Source: Streptomyces sp. NBC_01142 (lineage in GTDB: Bacteria; Actinomycetota; Actinomycetes; Streptomycetales; Streptomycetaceae). From it: a stretch of DNA of 64,000 nt. The stretch is taken from positions 62,001 through 126,000 of the forward strand of contig NZ_JAPEOR010000006.1 of the NCBI RefSeq assembly GCF_026341125.1, in the 5' to 3' direction. The notes under the pieces were generated by a model. That model was given only the letters and a program-made list of their open reading frames with translations. It was not told the origin of the DNA and searched no databases. This document shows positions 8,380-15,885 of the stretch, in pieces (positions within the stretch are counted from its first letter, which is position 1; each line of letters opens with the position of its first letter). The translations under genes and the position numbers were made by a program.

Positions 8380-9129
8380 ATGCCCATGACGCGATCGAGG
8401 CGCCGACCCGGCGCCGGAGCGAGCGCCCAGGCCATGGCCGACACCATCCGCGCGGCCGAGCGCCGCAAGCAGCACCGCACTGCGGCCTGGGCGATCCCGC
8501 TGCTCGTGGCGCCGGTGGCGCTCGGCATCGGGTTCCTTGTGGCGGCCGTGACCGACTGGAAGGCGGGCTTCGCGGTGGCCGCGGTGACGGCGGTGCTCGC
8601 CCTGCGCCGCATCTACCGGAGCAAGGGCAGTACCTGGGCCACCGGCGCCGCTGGCGAGCGGCGTACGCGCTGGATCCTCGCTCCACTCGTCTGGTGCGGG
8701 TTCGGACGGTGGGCAGTCCTCCACGACCGCCGAATACCCCGGTCCCGCGCCAACCTCGACCACATCGTCCTGGGCAAGTGCGGGCCCGTCTACGTCGACA
8801 CGAAGACCTGGAAGTCGAAGAAATCCAAGGTCCACCTTCGGAGCGGGAAGCTCTGGTACGGCAACCACCCCCAAAAGGACTCCATCGACACGGTGTTGTG
8901 GGAGGCCAGCCGGGTGGCGGAAGCGCTCGGCCACCCTGTCCAGGCCGTCGTCGCCGTCCACTACGCCGCTGTCCCTCCGGGCGGACTGATCAGCCAGGGG
9001 GTGACGATCATCCAGTCCAGCGAGCTACGGCGATTCCTGCGCGCACTACCCAAGGAGCCCGGCTGGAACCGCAGGCGCATCGCCGGCGCCTACCGGCTCG
9101 CCGACACTCAACTCCGGCCCGCCAGCTGA
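8380..9129 (+). CDS. NERD-domain nuclease-like membrane protein
   Basis: ATG 8380 follows AAGGAG. Of 249 residues, 36-56 and 62-77 are hydrophobic and probably form a membrane hairpin. The rest fits the nuclease-related domain (NERD): GAAGERR (89-95), then WAVLHDRRIPRSRANLDHIV (111-130) and VYVDTKTWK (137-145), with D127, D140 and K142 in the positions of the D...(D/E)xK nuclease-fold residues. NERD proteins are common on actinomycete plasmids; the fold predicts DNA cleavage or processing, but activity is unproven. The gene stands alone and reads away from the 885-residue gene. Confidence 0.75.
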   Translation: MPMTRSRRRPGAGASAQAMADTIRAAERRKQHRTAAWAIPLLVAPVALGIGFLVAAVTDWKAGFAVAAVTAVLALRRIYRSKGSTWATGAAGERRTRWILAPLVWCGFGRWAVLHDRRIPRSRANLDHIVLGKCGPVYVDTKTWKSKKSKVHLRSGKLWYGNHPQKDSIDTVLWEASRVAEALGHPVQAVVAVHYAAVPPGGLISQGVTIIQSSELRRFLRALPKEPGWNRRRIAGAYRLADTQLRPAS

Positions 9130-9394
9130 CGGACAACGAGCGGGCGAAGCCGGCGGGTGTGCCGCGCGGCGCTGCTTTCGACGCCGACGCGTCCCGCAAC
9201 GATGTAATTCACGTGCATTGAGAAGCAGTTGTGGCTACTGTGATGTATGTGAGCCCCGGGTCGCAGTCACTGCGATCCCCCCCCGCACACTGTCCGGGGC
9301 ACAGCTTGGTAGGCCCCGGTGTCCGCCTCTGCTCCCAGGAGTACGCGGCCCGGGGCACAGCCTTTTCTGCAGCCGGTGCGCGCGGGGCGCGCAA

Positions 9395-9874
9395 CTAGTC
9401 CGGGCTGACCACGGTGTACGTGATGGTCATCCGGACGAGGCGTACCTCGGCCTCGGGGGAGTGCCGCCGGCGCTCGTGCACTCGCTCCTTCGCCAACTCG
9501 TACTCGTCGTCGCGGTAGCTGAACCGGAATCGGCCGGTAGCCGGGTGACGGACCTCGGCGATCCAGGCGTCCACGGCAGGCTCGGCTTCAACTCCGGCGT
9601 CGGCCGGCACCCACATGGTGGTCGGCACGCGTGCGGACACGACCCGGGTGGCCTCGACACTGCGGTCCCATCCGTGGTCCACGACGCCCTGCTCGGTGAG
9701 CGGCTGATCGTAGTCGACGGCCCAGAAGGCACCCTCGTGCCGGAATACGCACCGCCGGGTCTCCGCCCAACAGCCGTTGGACACATGGAAGTCGGCCACG
9801 GCGGCGTGCTCGGGAAGGTCGTGGGGAACGCCGACGGCACGGAGCTCCTCGACGGTGAAGGTGCGGGTATTCAA
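9395..9874 (-). CDS. hypothetical protein, 159 aa
   Basis: TTG 9874 is preceded by GAGGAG at four bases. Last gene of the leftward unit begun by promoter P2, but separated from the gene before it by a terminator-type hairpin at 9903-9937. Mixed alpha/beta sequence with aromatic-rich stretches (GAFWAVDYDQPL; GRFRFSYRDDEYEL). No recognised family, signal peptide or membrane segment. The 265 bases downstream (9130-9394) hold no supported gene. Confidence 0.6.
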   Translation of the reverse strand: MNTRTFTVEELRAVGVPHDLPEHAAVADFHVSNGCWAETRRCVFRHEGAFWAVDYDQPLTEQGVVDHGWDRSVEATRVVSARVPTTMWVPADAGVEAEPAVDAWIAEVRHPATGRFRFSYRDDEYELAKERVHERRRHSPEAEVRLVRMTITYTVVSPD

Positions 9875-9902
9875 CGAACTCCTCACGGGACGGCCCGGAA
9901 CG

Positions 9903-9937
9903 CCTGGGGGCCGCGGACGCGGTCCACGGCCCCCAGG
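9903..9937 (-). terminator. hairpin terminator
   Basis: CCTGGGGGCCG and its exact complement, five bases beyond the stop codon of the leftward gene ending at 9942. Confidence 0.7.
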
Positions 9938-9941
9938 GAGG

Positions 9942-10433
9942 TCACTTGACGGTGTCGGCCTCGGCCAGCTGCGCGACGCGGTGGCCGAGCTCGGTGCGGA
10001 AGGCCCGGAAGCGCGGTCCGTGTACGCCGGAGCCACCGTCGTTCGGCTGGACGACGCCGTGGTCGTCGCGGTACTCCGCCAGGCCCAGCACGGCAAGCCC
10101 GTTGCGGGTGACCCAGTGGACCTTGTTGGTGAAGGCCCCGTTCTCCTCAACCCGTTCGGTCAGGTCGCGCCACTGGGCCGCGCTCAGCGCGGCGCGGCGG
10201 CCCGTCCAGGTGATCCGCCAGGTCGTCGGCCCGGTGTAGGCGAGTGCTTCGACGTTGGTGAGCCGGTATCCGTCGGAATCTTCGCGGTAGATGAACTCCG
10301 CGTCGAGCATGGCCTTGAGCAGGCGGGGCGACACCCGCGGCGGGAGGTGGCCGTACTGGTGGACCGACGCGGCCTTGAGGTACTCGACCTCGCGGGCGGT
10401 GGCCTGACGAGGTGCCTCGGGCTTGAGGTGCAC
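9942..10433 (-). CDS. hypothetical protein, 163 aa
   Basis: GTG 10433 has GGAGG six bases upstream. The N-terminal half (VEYLKAASVHQYGHLP; RLLKAMLDAEFIYRED; GYRLTNVEALAYT) looks like a winged-helix DNA-binding fold ending in a beta hairpin, followed by a basic segment around TWTGRRAALSAAQWRDL. A regulator is therefore possible but not shown. Flanked on both sides by terminator-type hairpins. Confidence 0.6.
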   Translation of the reverse strand: MHLKPEAPRQATAREVEYLKAASVHQYGHLPPRVSPRLLKAMLDAEFIYREDSDGYRLTNVEALAYTGPTTWRITWTGRRAALSAAQWRDLTERVEENGAFTNKVHWVTRNGLAVLGLAEYRDDHGVVQPNDGGSGVHGPRFRAFRTELGHRVAQLAEADTVK

Positions 10434-10509
10434 AAAGCCTCCTTCAAGAGGATGAACGGGTGGCCGCCCCTGGGCTGGGGTGCACGGCGGGGCGACCGGC
10501 GCTGCGGGC

Positions 10510-10531
10510 GCCGGGCTCAGCGGAGCCCGGC
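10510..10531 (-). terminator. hairpin terminator
   Basis: GCCGGGCTC and its complement around a four-base loop, downstream of the 72-residue membrane protein gene. Confidence 0.65.
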
Positions 10532-10578
10532 GGCAGTGGGTGCGGCTGCTGCGCGGCTCGGCGAGGCGCGGCTCGATG

Positions 10579-10797
10579 TCACAGCACTGCGGACACCACG
10601 ACATAGACGCCGGCGAAGCCGACAACGACCGCGCCGAGCTCCAGGAAGTCGGAGTCCATGCGCTTGTCGGCTGCGTGGAGCCCGCCTGCGGCAAACAGCA
10701 GCCCCAGTCCGATGATGAGTTGGAGCCACCAGGGCAGCTCCGTGACGCTGGAGAGATCGGCATCGGAGGCAAGGAACATAGGCACAGGGGTGCTCAT
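10579..10797 (-). CDS. small membrane protein, 72 aa
   Basis: Two hydrophobic segments (residues about 24-42 and 53-71) joined by a charged turn (HAADKRMDSD), so a membrane hairpin. Its ATG overlaps the stop codon of a 19-residue reading frame (ATGA at 10794-10797), and it has no strong ribosome site of its own; translation probably depends on coupling. Function unknown. Confidence 0.65.
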   Translation of the reverse strand: MSTPVPMFLASDADLSSVTELPWWLQLIIGLGLLFAAGGLHAADKRMDSDFLELGAVVVGFAGVYVVVSAVL

Positions 10798-10853
10798 TTC
10801 TCGTTGATGGTGAAGCGGCTGGTGCGCCCGTCGTGGCAGTCCGGCTCGTGCAT
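10794..10853 (-). CDS. micro-ORF, 19 aa, coupled on both sides
   Basis: The ATG at 10853 overlaps the stop of the upstream gene (TGATG) and the TGA overlaps the next start (ATGA). The peptide MHEPDCHDGRTSRFTINEK is polar. The perfect double overlap suggests that it is translated, either as a peptide or as a relay keeping ribosomes moving to the membrane protein. Confidence 0.5.
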   Translation of the reverse strand: MHEPDCHDGRTSRFTINEK

Positions 10854-11308
10854 CACGTCAGGTCGGGATCGGTGCAGTGGACCGTCCTCGTACGCCCCAC
10901 GGCGTCGGTCACCGTCCACAAGGACTCGGTGATGCCGGGGTCGAGCTGGCGGCCCCGGGCTTCGTCGGCGGCCTGCTGGACGTCGGCGACGTCGTCGATG
11001 GCGATGCGCCAGGTCGCGACGAACGTCCGCGGGGCCGTCGCAGGCGCAGGGACGTCGGGGATGAACACCAGGGTGCCGAGATCGACGGCGCTCTCCCATC
11101 CCGCACGGCGCAGCGTCTTGGAGTAGGCGGCGTTCTGGTCCTCTTCCAGCTCCCAGGTGTCGGAGCTGAGGGGGTTGTACTGGACGACAAGGTGTTCTGC
11201 GCCGTGGTCGGGGCGAAAGACGCGGAGTTCGCTCAGCTCATGGCCGGCTGCATCGAGCGCGGCACGGACGGCGGAGACGGCCGGGTCGGCCTGGGCGGTC
11301 GTGGGCAT
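10853..11308 (-). CDS. hypothetical protein, 151 aa
   Basis: ATG 11308; the only ribosome-site candidate (AAGAGAA) is rather far upstream. Acidic soluble protein with helices at the N-terminus (VSAVRAALDAAGHELSELRV) and a strand-rich centre (HLVVQYNPLS; GTLVFIPDV; TFVATWRIAI). Second gene of the P2 operon, followed by the 19-residue frame. No family recognised. Confidence 0.6.
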   Translation of the reverse strand: MPTTAQADPAVSAVRAALDAAGHELSELRVFRPDHGAEHLVVQYNPLSSDTWELEEDQNAAYSKTLRRAGWESAVDLGTLVFIPDVPAPATAPRTFVATWRIAIDDVADVQQAADEARGRQLDPGITESLWTVTDAVGRTRTVHCTDPDLT

Positions 11309-11353
11309 GGAGGAGTCCGTTCTCTTGAGGAGTCGGCTGACGGGCGGCGGGGG

Positions 11354-11959
11354 CTAAGCGGTGACCAGGGCGTGCAGTTCGTTGACACGGCGCTCGGCGT
11401 CGGTCACGGCGATGAGCGCGCGGATCGCCGACTCGCGACGCGCGCTGAGCTGGGCGGTGTAGGTCTTCAGGAAGACCTGTGCGGCCTGCCGCCGGGCGGC
11501 GGTGGTCAGCTCGTCGAGGTCCTGGCGCTCGCGCCAGGTATCGAGGACGGCGTCGAGGACGGCCCGTGCGTGCCGGTGAGTGCGAGGCGGAAGCCATTCG
11601 GGGCGTCCGGTCTTGCCCCGGCGAAGGGGCCGGAAGTCCGGGGCGTTCTCCCAGGCGATGCGGACCGGTCCGGTGAGCAGGATGTTGTTCACCGACAGCG
11701 GCCGAGTTTCGTGCAGGGCGAAGGCGGGTGCGAACTTGTCGGGATTGATGAGGAGTTCGGCGGGCCCCTGGTCGGGCATGGTGGGGTCGTCCGCCGAGGC
11801 GGCGGGGGAGAGCATCACGCAGCCGCGTACGTGTGGGCCGTGGAGCCGGTACAGGACGCTTCCGGAGCGGACGTCGGTGCGCGCGGCGATGTCGAGCCGG
11901 CCGTAGGGACCGAGGTCGCGGGCGGTGGTGTGTTCCTCGCGAAGTCCTGAATCAGGCAC
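11354..11959 (-). CDS. HVRG-motif protein, 201 aa
   Basis: GTG 11959 follows GGAGCCGAC. First gene of the P2 operon. The segment VLYRLHGPHVRGCVML near residues 36-51, followed by a helical region with RHARAVLDAVLDTW, resembles VRYVVRAPHVRGTFVV and RRIEAVILAIVTHW in the 421-residue protein at 52.8-54.1 kb, so the two are probably paralogues. The C-terminal third is a long charged helix. Function unknown; pairing with the next operon's paralogue suggests a duplicated gene block. Confidence 0.65.
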   Translation of the reverse strand: MPDSGLREEHTTARDLGPYGRLDIAARTDVRSGSVLYRLHGPHVRGCVMLSPAASADDPTMPDQGPAELLINPDKFAPAFALHETRPLSVNNILLTGPVRIAWENAPDFRPLRRGKTGRPEWLPPRTHRHARAVLDAVLDTWRERQDLDELTTAARRQAAQVFLKTYTAQLSARRESAIRALIAVTDAERRVNELHALVTA

Positions 11960-11984
11960 GTCGGCTCCTTGCGGCGGTCAGGGG

Positions 11985-12060
11985 CCGACGGGCCCGCCCG
12001 GGGGGTTGGGCGGGCCCGTCGGAGGAAGCCGTCCGGCGGGCCTAGGAGAGCACCGGACGG
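11985..12060 (-). other. two strong hairpins in the P2 leader
   Basis: Between promoter P2 and its first gene: CCGACGGGCCCGCCC with its complement (11985-12022), and CCGTCCGG with its complement (12029-12060). They would form in a leader of about 160 bases before GTG 11959. They could be an attenuator, a processing site or a terminator for stray transcription; nothing in the sequence decides between these. Confidence 0.5.
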
Positions 12061-12114
12061 CGGGCTGATGAGTCACGCCAGGGGGAGCTCTCGGAAGATC
12101 GCCCCCAACCAGGT

Positions 12115-12166
12115 TGACGCTCTTAGTTTAATCCAAAGCCACTCTTTGATCAAGTTAATAGGGTCA
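12115..12166 (-). promoter_or_regulatory. family promoter P2, with dyad
   Basis: Leftward: TGACCCTATTAACTTGAT overlaps the -35 TTGATC (12148-12153), spacer 17, -10 TAAACT (12125-12130). The -10 is followed by AAGAGCGTCA, an inverted copy of the upstream box, so the promoter sits inside a dyad of about 52 bp. Drives the 9.9-11.96 kb operon. Confidence 0.8.
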
Positions 12167-12205
12167 TCGGCTCCGTGTGAACAGGAGGCCGTTGAGGGCC
12201 GCCGG

Positions 12206-12967
12206 TTATGGCAGGGAAGACTGTTCGCCGGGCCCGATGACCTCGCCCTGGATGGTGTGCGGGGCGTGGTCGATCGCCGGAGGGGCCCCCTCGTGCGGGA
12301 CGATGACTCCCTCCAGGGCCGTGCGCGGGTCGAGCAGCGCGAGAAGCCGAAAGGCCAGCTCGGCGGGCACGTCAGAGAGCGTGATGTCCATGCTCGTCGC
12401 GTCGTGCCGCAGCTTCACCCCACAGGAGACGACGGCGGGCCGGTCCGGGAGACCGGCCTCGGCGTCCGGCCGGTGCGACCTGGGCAGGCTCGGAGGCTCC
12501 TGGTGTGACGCGGCGCGGTGCCCGAGATCCGGCAGGACCTGCTCCAGGCGGCGCTTCATGGCCATCCGGGCCTGCCGCGCCCGCTCGGAGTCGGCGGCGG
12601 CCTCGAGCGCCGCGCTGATCGTCTTGAGGTAGTCAGGCAGTACGCGCCGTCTGATCTCGCTGAAAATCCGGGCCGGCGACTGGCTCATCCCAACCGTGAT
12701 CGACTCTGCCCGCGGCCCGGAATGGCTCAGCGGGTAGATGCCCTCGACCGTCAGACGCCGACCCGCGTCGCCCTTGCGGTGCCTGTTCCCGTGGCGGATC
12801 CCGATGCCGATCCCGGACGGGTGGAACAGGGTGGTGGAGCAGAAGTGCGACCGCTCCGGGGCGTGATGGGTCCAGCCGCCGCCCTCGATGCCGTGGCCGT
12901 TGAAGAGGTCGACGAGGGCACGCCCAAGGCCGTCGGAGAGGGCGCGCACAGCCTGCAGGTCCGAGAT
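12206..12967 (-). CDS. hypothetical protein, 253 aa, probable ATC start
   Basis: Paralogue of the 298-residue protein at 51.8 kb: shared GRRLTV, GGGWT, VLPDYL/FLPAYL and a repeated arginine-rich helix followed by LPDLG/LPTLG. No ATG, GTG or TTG sits at a normal distance from a ribosome site. GAGGAG is followed at seven bases by ATC (12967), giving a natural N-terminus (SDLQAVRALSDG) that matches the paralogue's length. GTG 12949 is the fallback. Last gene of the P3 operon. The beta-rich N-terminal half resembles a ligand- or nucleic-acid-binding domain, but no family was identified. Confidence 0.6.
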   Translation of the reverse strand: MSDLQAVRALSDGLGRALVDLFNGHGIEGGGWTHHAPERSHFCSTTLFHPSGIGIGIRHGNRHRKGDAGRRLTVEGIYPLSHSGPRAESITVGMSQSPARIFSEIRRRVLPDYLKTISAALEAAADSERARQARMAMKRRLEQVLPDLGHRAASHQEPPSLPRSHRPDAEAGLPDRPAVVSCGVKLRHDATSMDITLSDVPAELAFRLLALLDPRTALEGVIVPHEGAPPAIDHAPHTIQGEVIGPGEQSSLP

Positions 12968-13017
12968 GAGTCTTCTCCTCGTGGAGGTGGCGGGTGAATG
13001 GTCGGGCGTCGGGTGGA

Positions 13018-13569
13018 CTACGAGCGGGGTGCTTCGTCCGCCGGGGATTGTGGGGCGAGCGCGACGGCAATGCGCAGGACCTCGGCGGCCTTGAAGACGC
13101 TCTCGTCATCCAGCTTGAGATGGACATCGCCGCGGCCGAACGGTGAGCGGGTCGCTGTCCCGAGGCCGTCGCCTGCCAGGTTGAGGATCTCCATCTGCTC
13201 ATCACGGGCCAGGGATGCCAGGGTGGGCCAAGGGTCCTGCTCGCAGTCGCAGGCATCGTCGTGGAAGCACTCCTCCTGCAGGCGCTCCCGGATCTGCTCG
13301 TAGGCCGCGGGGCTGACACGGATGTCCAGAGTGGCCCGGTTGCCCTGGGAATCAGGGACGATCCGGGCCGTACCCAGGCCCGAGGTCATCACGGTGTGCA
13401 GTGCGCCGGGAATCCCGCTGTACTGGCGGAGATGGCCCCCTGCGGCGTCGGCCATGGTCGCCAGCGCGACGGTCCGGGCCGCGTCGATGGCGTGGCGGAC
13501 TCCGTCGAACACGGCCCGAAGGGCCATGACGGAGCTGTGAGGAAGGGCGTGAGGGTCAGGACGGTTCAC
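13018..13569 (-). CDS. hypothetical protein, 183 aa
   Basis: GTG 13569 follows AGAAAGG. Middle gene of the P3 operon. Helical N-terminus (VMALRAVFDGVRHAIDAART), a beta-rich centre, then ECFHDDACDCEQD near residues 110-122, a cysteine/histidine cluster that could bind metal, and a final helix. No known family. Confidence 0.6.
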   Translation of the reverse strand: MNRPDPHALPHSSVMALRAVFDGVRHAIDAARTVALATMADAAGGHLRQYSGIPGALHTVMTSGLGTARIVPDSQGNRATLDIRVSPAAYEQIRERLQEECFHDDACDCEQDPWPTLASLARDEQMEILNLAGDGLGTATRSPFGRGDVHLKLDDESVFKAAEVLRIAVALAPQSPADEAPRS

Positions 13570-13599
13570 GTCGTGCCTTTCTCCAGAGCGGGGCAGTCG

Positions 13600-14085
13600 T
13601 CAGACGGTCTGTGCCAGGACCTGCCGGTCCTCGCGGAAGCGCTGGATCAGCCGCAGACGCGGGCCGCCCTGCAGGAGCGCCGGCAGCTCTGCAGCCGCCG
13701 GCTCGCCGTCAGCGACCCGGCGGGCGTAGGCGATGGCCTCCTGGAAGGCGCTCAGGTACGAGCGAAGGTCCTCGGCCGCGCGTCGCCGCTGCCGCCGCTC
13801 CCGGCGGGTCCAGGCCTCGCCGATGCGCTGCTCGTTGCGCTCGTGGACGCGCTCGAGCAGGAAGCGACCTCCGACGAGAGAGGCCAGGGCCCGGCTTCCG
13901 GCGACGACGCTGCCGGCGCCGGAGGCGCTCAGCGGCAGGACGTCGGCGGCCGCGCGGTCGACGGAGAAGGCGATCGCCTTCCAGGCGTCGTCTTGCAGAA
14001 GGGCGTGGCTGGCCCGCCCGGGAAGGCTGGGTCGCTTCAGCGTGAACCGGATCCGGGGCAGGAGCGATATGGCGGACGAGCTCAT
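13600..14085 (-). CDS. arginine-rich helical protein, 161 aa
   Basis: ATG 14085 follows AAAGGAC. First gene of the P3 operon. The N-terminal half has beta-type sequence (ISLLPRIRFTLKRP); residues 85-160 form long charged helices (RRERRQRRRAAEDLRSYL). A nucleic-acid contact is possible from charge alone; no family recognised. Confidence 0.6.
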   Translation of the reverse strand: MSSSAISLLPRIRFTLKRPSLPGRASHALLQDDAWKAIAFSVDRAAADVLPLSASGAGSVVAGSRALASLVGGRFLLERVHERNEQRIGEAWTRRERRQRRRAAEDLRSYLSAFQEAIAYARRVADGEPAAAELPALLQGGPRLRLIQRFREDRQVLAQTV

Positions 14086-14223
14086 GGTCGAAGTCCTTTC
14101 GCGAGGGCGGCCGGATCTGCTCGGACGGCAAGCGGCCGAAGGCGGTCGGATGCGTCCCAAGGGCAGGCGGCTGGGGGTGGGGTGCGTGGAGCGGGTCGCG
14201 GAGACGATCAGGCGACGCTGAAA

Positions 14224-14265
14224 AGTTAACGCACAACTCAATTATGCGTCAAATTATTCGGGTCG
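14224..14265 (-). promoter_or_regulatory. family promoter P3
   Basis: Leftward: CGACCCGAATAATTTGAC ending in -35 TTGACG (14247-14252), spacer 17, -10 TTAACT (14224-14229). Starts the 12.2-14.1 kb operon. A weak inverted half (GCGTCG) follows the -10. Confidence 0.75.
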
Positions 14266-14615
14266 TCGGTGGTGTGGCCGAGAAGGGGCCTCGCCGACCC
14301 GAGGCTGCCGTCGTGTGGCTGAGCGCGGCCACTGGCACCGTCGCTCCCGGCGACCTGGTCCGAGCGTCGGGCTGAGCGCGATGGTTGTCACCTCGTAGGC
14401 GCCGAAGTTGTCACCAGGGCATGCACCCGCGTACGGCGACCAGGCGAAGCGCGCCGCAGAATCAACCGGTGACGGACGTCGCGCCCAGATGGCAACTACC
14501 TCGCCCCCAGCCGGACGTCGGGCCCGGACCGTGGTGCGGGGCGGGATTGTCAGTGGGGCCTGGCAGCATGAAGGGGTCGCAGCCGCACAGGCAGAACGAA
14601 CATGGAGAGCCCCAT
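14266..14615. other. 350-nt intergenic region upstream of the HU gene
   Basis: No convincing gene. It must hold the promoter of the HU-like gene, but no clear -35/-10 pair of the plasmid family was found. GGTTGTCACC and AGTTGTCACC occur about 20 bases apart near 14383-14416, a possible small operator. Confidence 0.4.
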
Positions 14616-14897
14616 ATGAACCGCAGTGAGCTGGTGGCCCAGCTGGCCGATCGCGCCGAGGTGACCCGCAAGGACGCCGACGCCGTGCTGGCCGCTCTCG
14701 CCGAGACCGTCGGCGACGTCGTCGCCAAGGGCGACGAGAAGGTCGCCATCCCCGGCTTCCTCACCTTCGAGCGCACCCACCGTGCCGCCCGCGAAGGCCG
14801 CAACCCCGCCTCGGGCGAGCCGATGACCATCCCCGCCGGCTACAGCGTGAAGGTCTCCGCGGGCTCGAAGCTCAAGGACGCCGCCAAGGGCCAGTAG
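14616..14897 (+). CDS. hup: HU-family DNA-binding protein
   Basis: 93 residues, the standard HU length. Two N-terminal helices (NRSELVAQLADRAEV; RKDADAVLAALAETV), the GFLTFERTHRAAREGRNP segment with the RNP tip of the DNA-binding arm at 62-64, and IPAGYSVKVSAGSKLK. HU dimers bend and compact DNA. ATG 14616 follows GGAGAG. It is transcribed alone, with a strong terminator after it, directly upstream of the telomere operon; a plasmid-encoded HU could act in origin or telomere architecture, which is inference. Confidence 0.95.
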   Translation: MNRSELVAQLADRAEVTRKDADAVLAALAETVGDVVAKGDEKVAIPGFLTFERTHRAAREGRNPASGEPMTIPAGYSVKVSAGSKLKDAAKGQ

Positions 14898-14955
14898 CCC
14901 GCCTTCCTGGCGATCGGCAGGGGCGTCCGAGCCCGCCGGCCCGCCGTTGAGCTGC

Positions 14956-14993
14956 CGATGGGGCGGCCCGGATGATTCCGGGCCGCCCCATCG
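14956..14993 (+). terminator. strong hairpin terminator
   Basis: A 16-bp perfect stem (CGATGGGGCGGCCCGG and complement) with a six-base loop, about 60 bases after the HU stop codon. Confidence 0.85.
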
Positions 14994-15025
14994 CTGCAAG
15001 GACCCGGCCCCGCCGAGCGAATATA

Positions 15026-15060
15026 AGAAAACACAGGGATACATGAGAAAACACTGGTAT
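15026..15060 (+). repeat. two 15-bp direct repeats, period 20
   Basis: AGAAAACACAGGGAT (15026) and AGAAAACACTGGTAT (15046), exactly 20 bases apart and so on the same face of the helix. They end 10 bases before ATG 15071. They probably bind a regulator of the telomere operon or take part in replication. Confidence 0.7.
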
Positions 15061-15070
15061 GTTGTGCTGC

Positions 15071-15847
15071 ATGAATGAGGCGCTGGACGCGATCGAAGGG
15101 GAGATGTCCCGGCTCCGGACCGAGATGCGGACCGCAGCCGAGACCTCCGGCTCCGCCCGCCTCTCCGAGCTACGCTCGCGACTGGAGGCTGCGCAGGACG
15201 ACTGGTTCGCGCTGTTCGGCGCCTCCGTCGACTCCCCAGCTGCGCCCGCCGCACCGCGGCCTCTGAAATCCGTCCGCGAGCAGGTGCTGCAAACCCTGAC
15301 CCTGATCGGGGCACCGGCGAGGCAGAAGACCATCCGGACCGTGCACGACGCCTTCTTCGGTGGCGCGCCCCTGGGCGCGTCCCGCATGGCAAGCCTCCGA
15401 CGGGACGAGGAGCGCAGCTTCCGAAGCCGCAGGAGCACGCGGACGCATGTGTGCCCCGCGCTGCACACCGAGACCTTCCGCTCCGCCCGCTCCGTGCTCG
15501 TCTCCTCCGACTGGCCGCTGCAACAGCGACTCCTCGCCCCCGGAACGGACCAGGTCAACTACCTGACCATGGCGGTGAACTTGGCCGACGCCGCGGCGGG
15601 AGCCGCTGGCGAGGCCCATGGTGACGGCGACGCGATCAACGCGCTGCTCACCAGCATCGCGCTCAACATCCCCGGCCTGGCCGGCAGTAAGCCTGTCAGC
15701 GCGGCACGGATACAAGCCGCGGCCCAGCGAGAGCTCGACCGCCTGCTCCCCGCGGATCAGGACGCCCGCGGCCAGGCGGCCGAAGCCGCCGCGCAACTCG
15801 CCCCCGCCGAGCAGATGTTCGGTATCGCAGCACCCCAGAACACGTGA
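15071..15847 (+). CDS. hypothetical protein upstream of the telomere genes, 258 aa
   Basis: ATG 15071 is preferred (TATGTT at 15058 could be the -10 of an almost leaderless transcript); ATG 15059 in the same frame is possible. The N-terminus is a coiled-coil-like helix (MNEALDAIEGEMSRLRTEM). Residues about 80-130 (LTLIGAPARQKTIRTVHDAF; ASLRRDEERSFRS) look like a winged-helix DNA-binding unit. The C-terminal half is helical. It ends 38 bases before the polymerase-like gene and probably belongs to the same operon, so a role at telomeres or as operon regulator is plausible but unproven. Confidence 0.65.
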   Translation: MNEALDAIEGEMSRLRTEMRTAAETSGSARLSELRSRLEAAQDDWFALFGASVDSPAAPAAPRPLKSVREQVLQTLTLIGAPARQKTIRTVHDAFFGGAPLGASRMASLRRDEERSFRSRRSTRTHVCPALHTETFRSARSVLVSSDWPLQQRLLAPGTDQVNYLTMAVNLADAAAGAAGEAHGDGDAINALLTSIALNIPGLAGSKPVSAARIQAAAQRELDRLLPADQDARGQAAEAAAQLAPAEQMFGIAAPQNT

Positions 15848-15885
15848 CGAACCTCTGAAAGACGACCGGAAGGGCAGGACAGACG

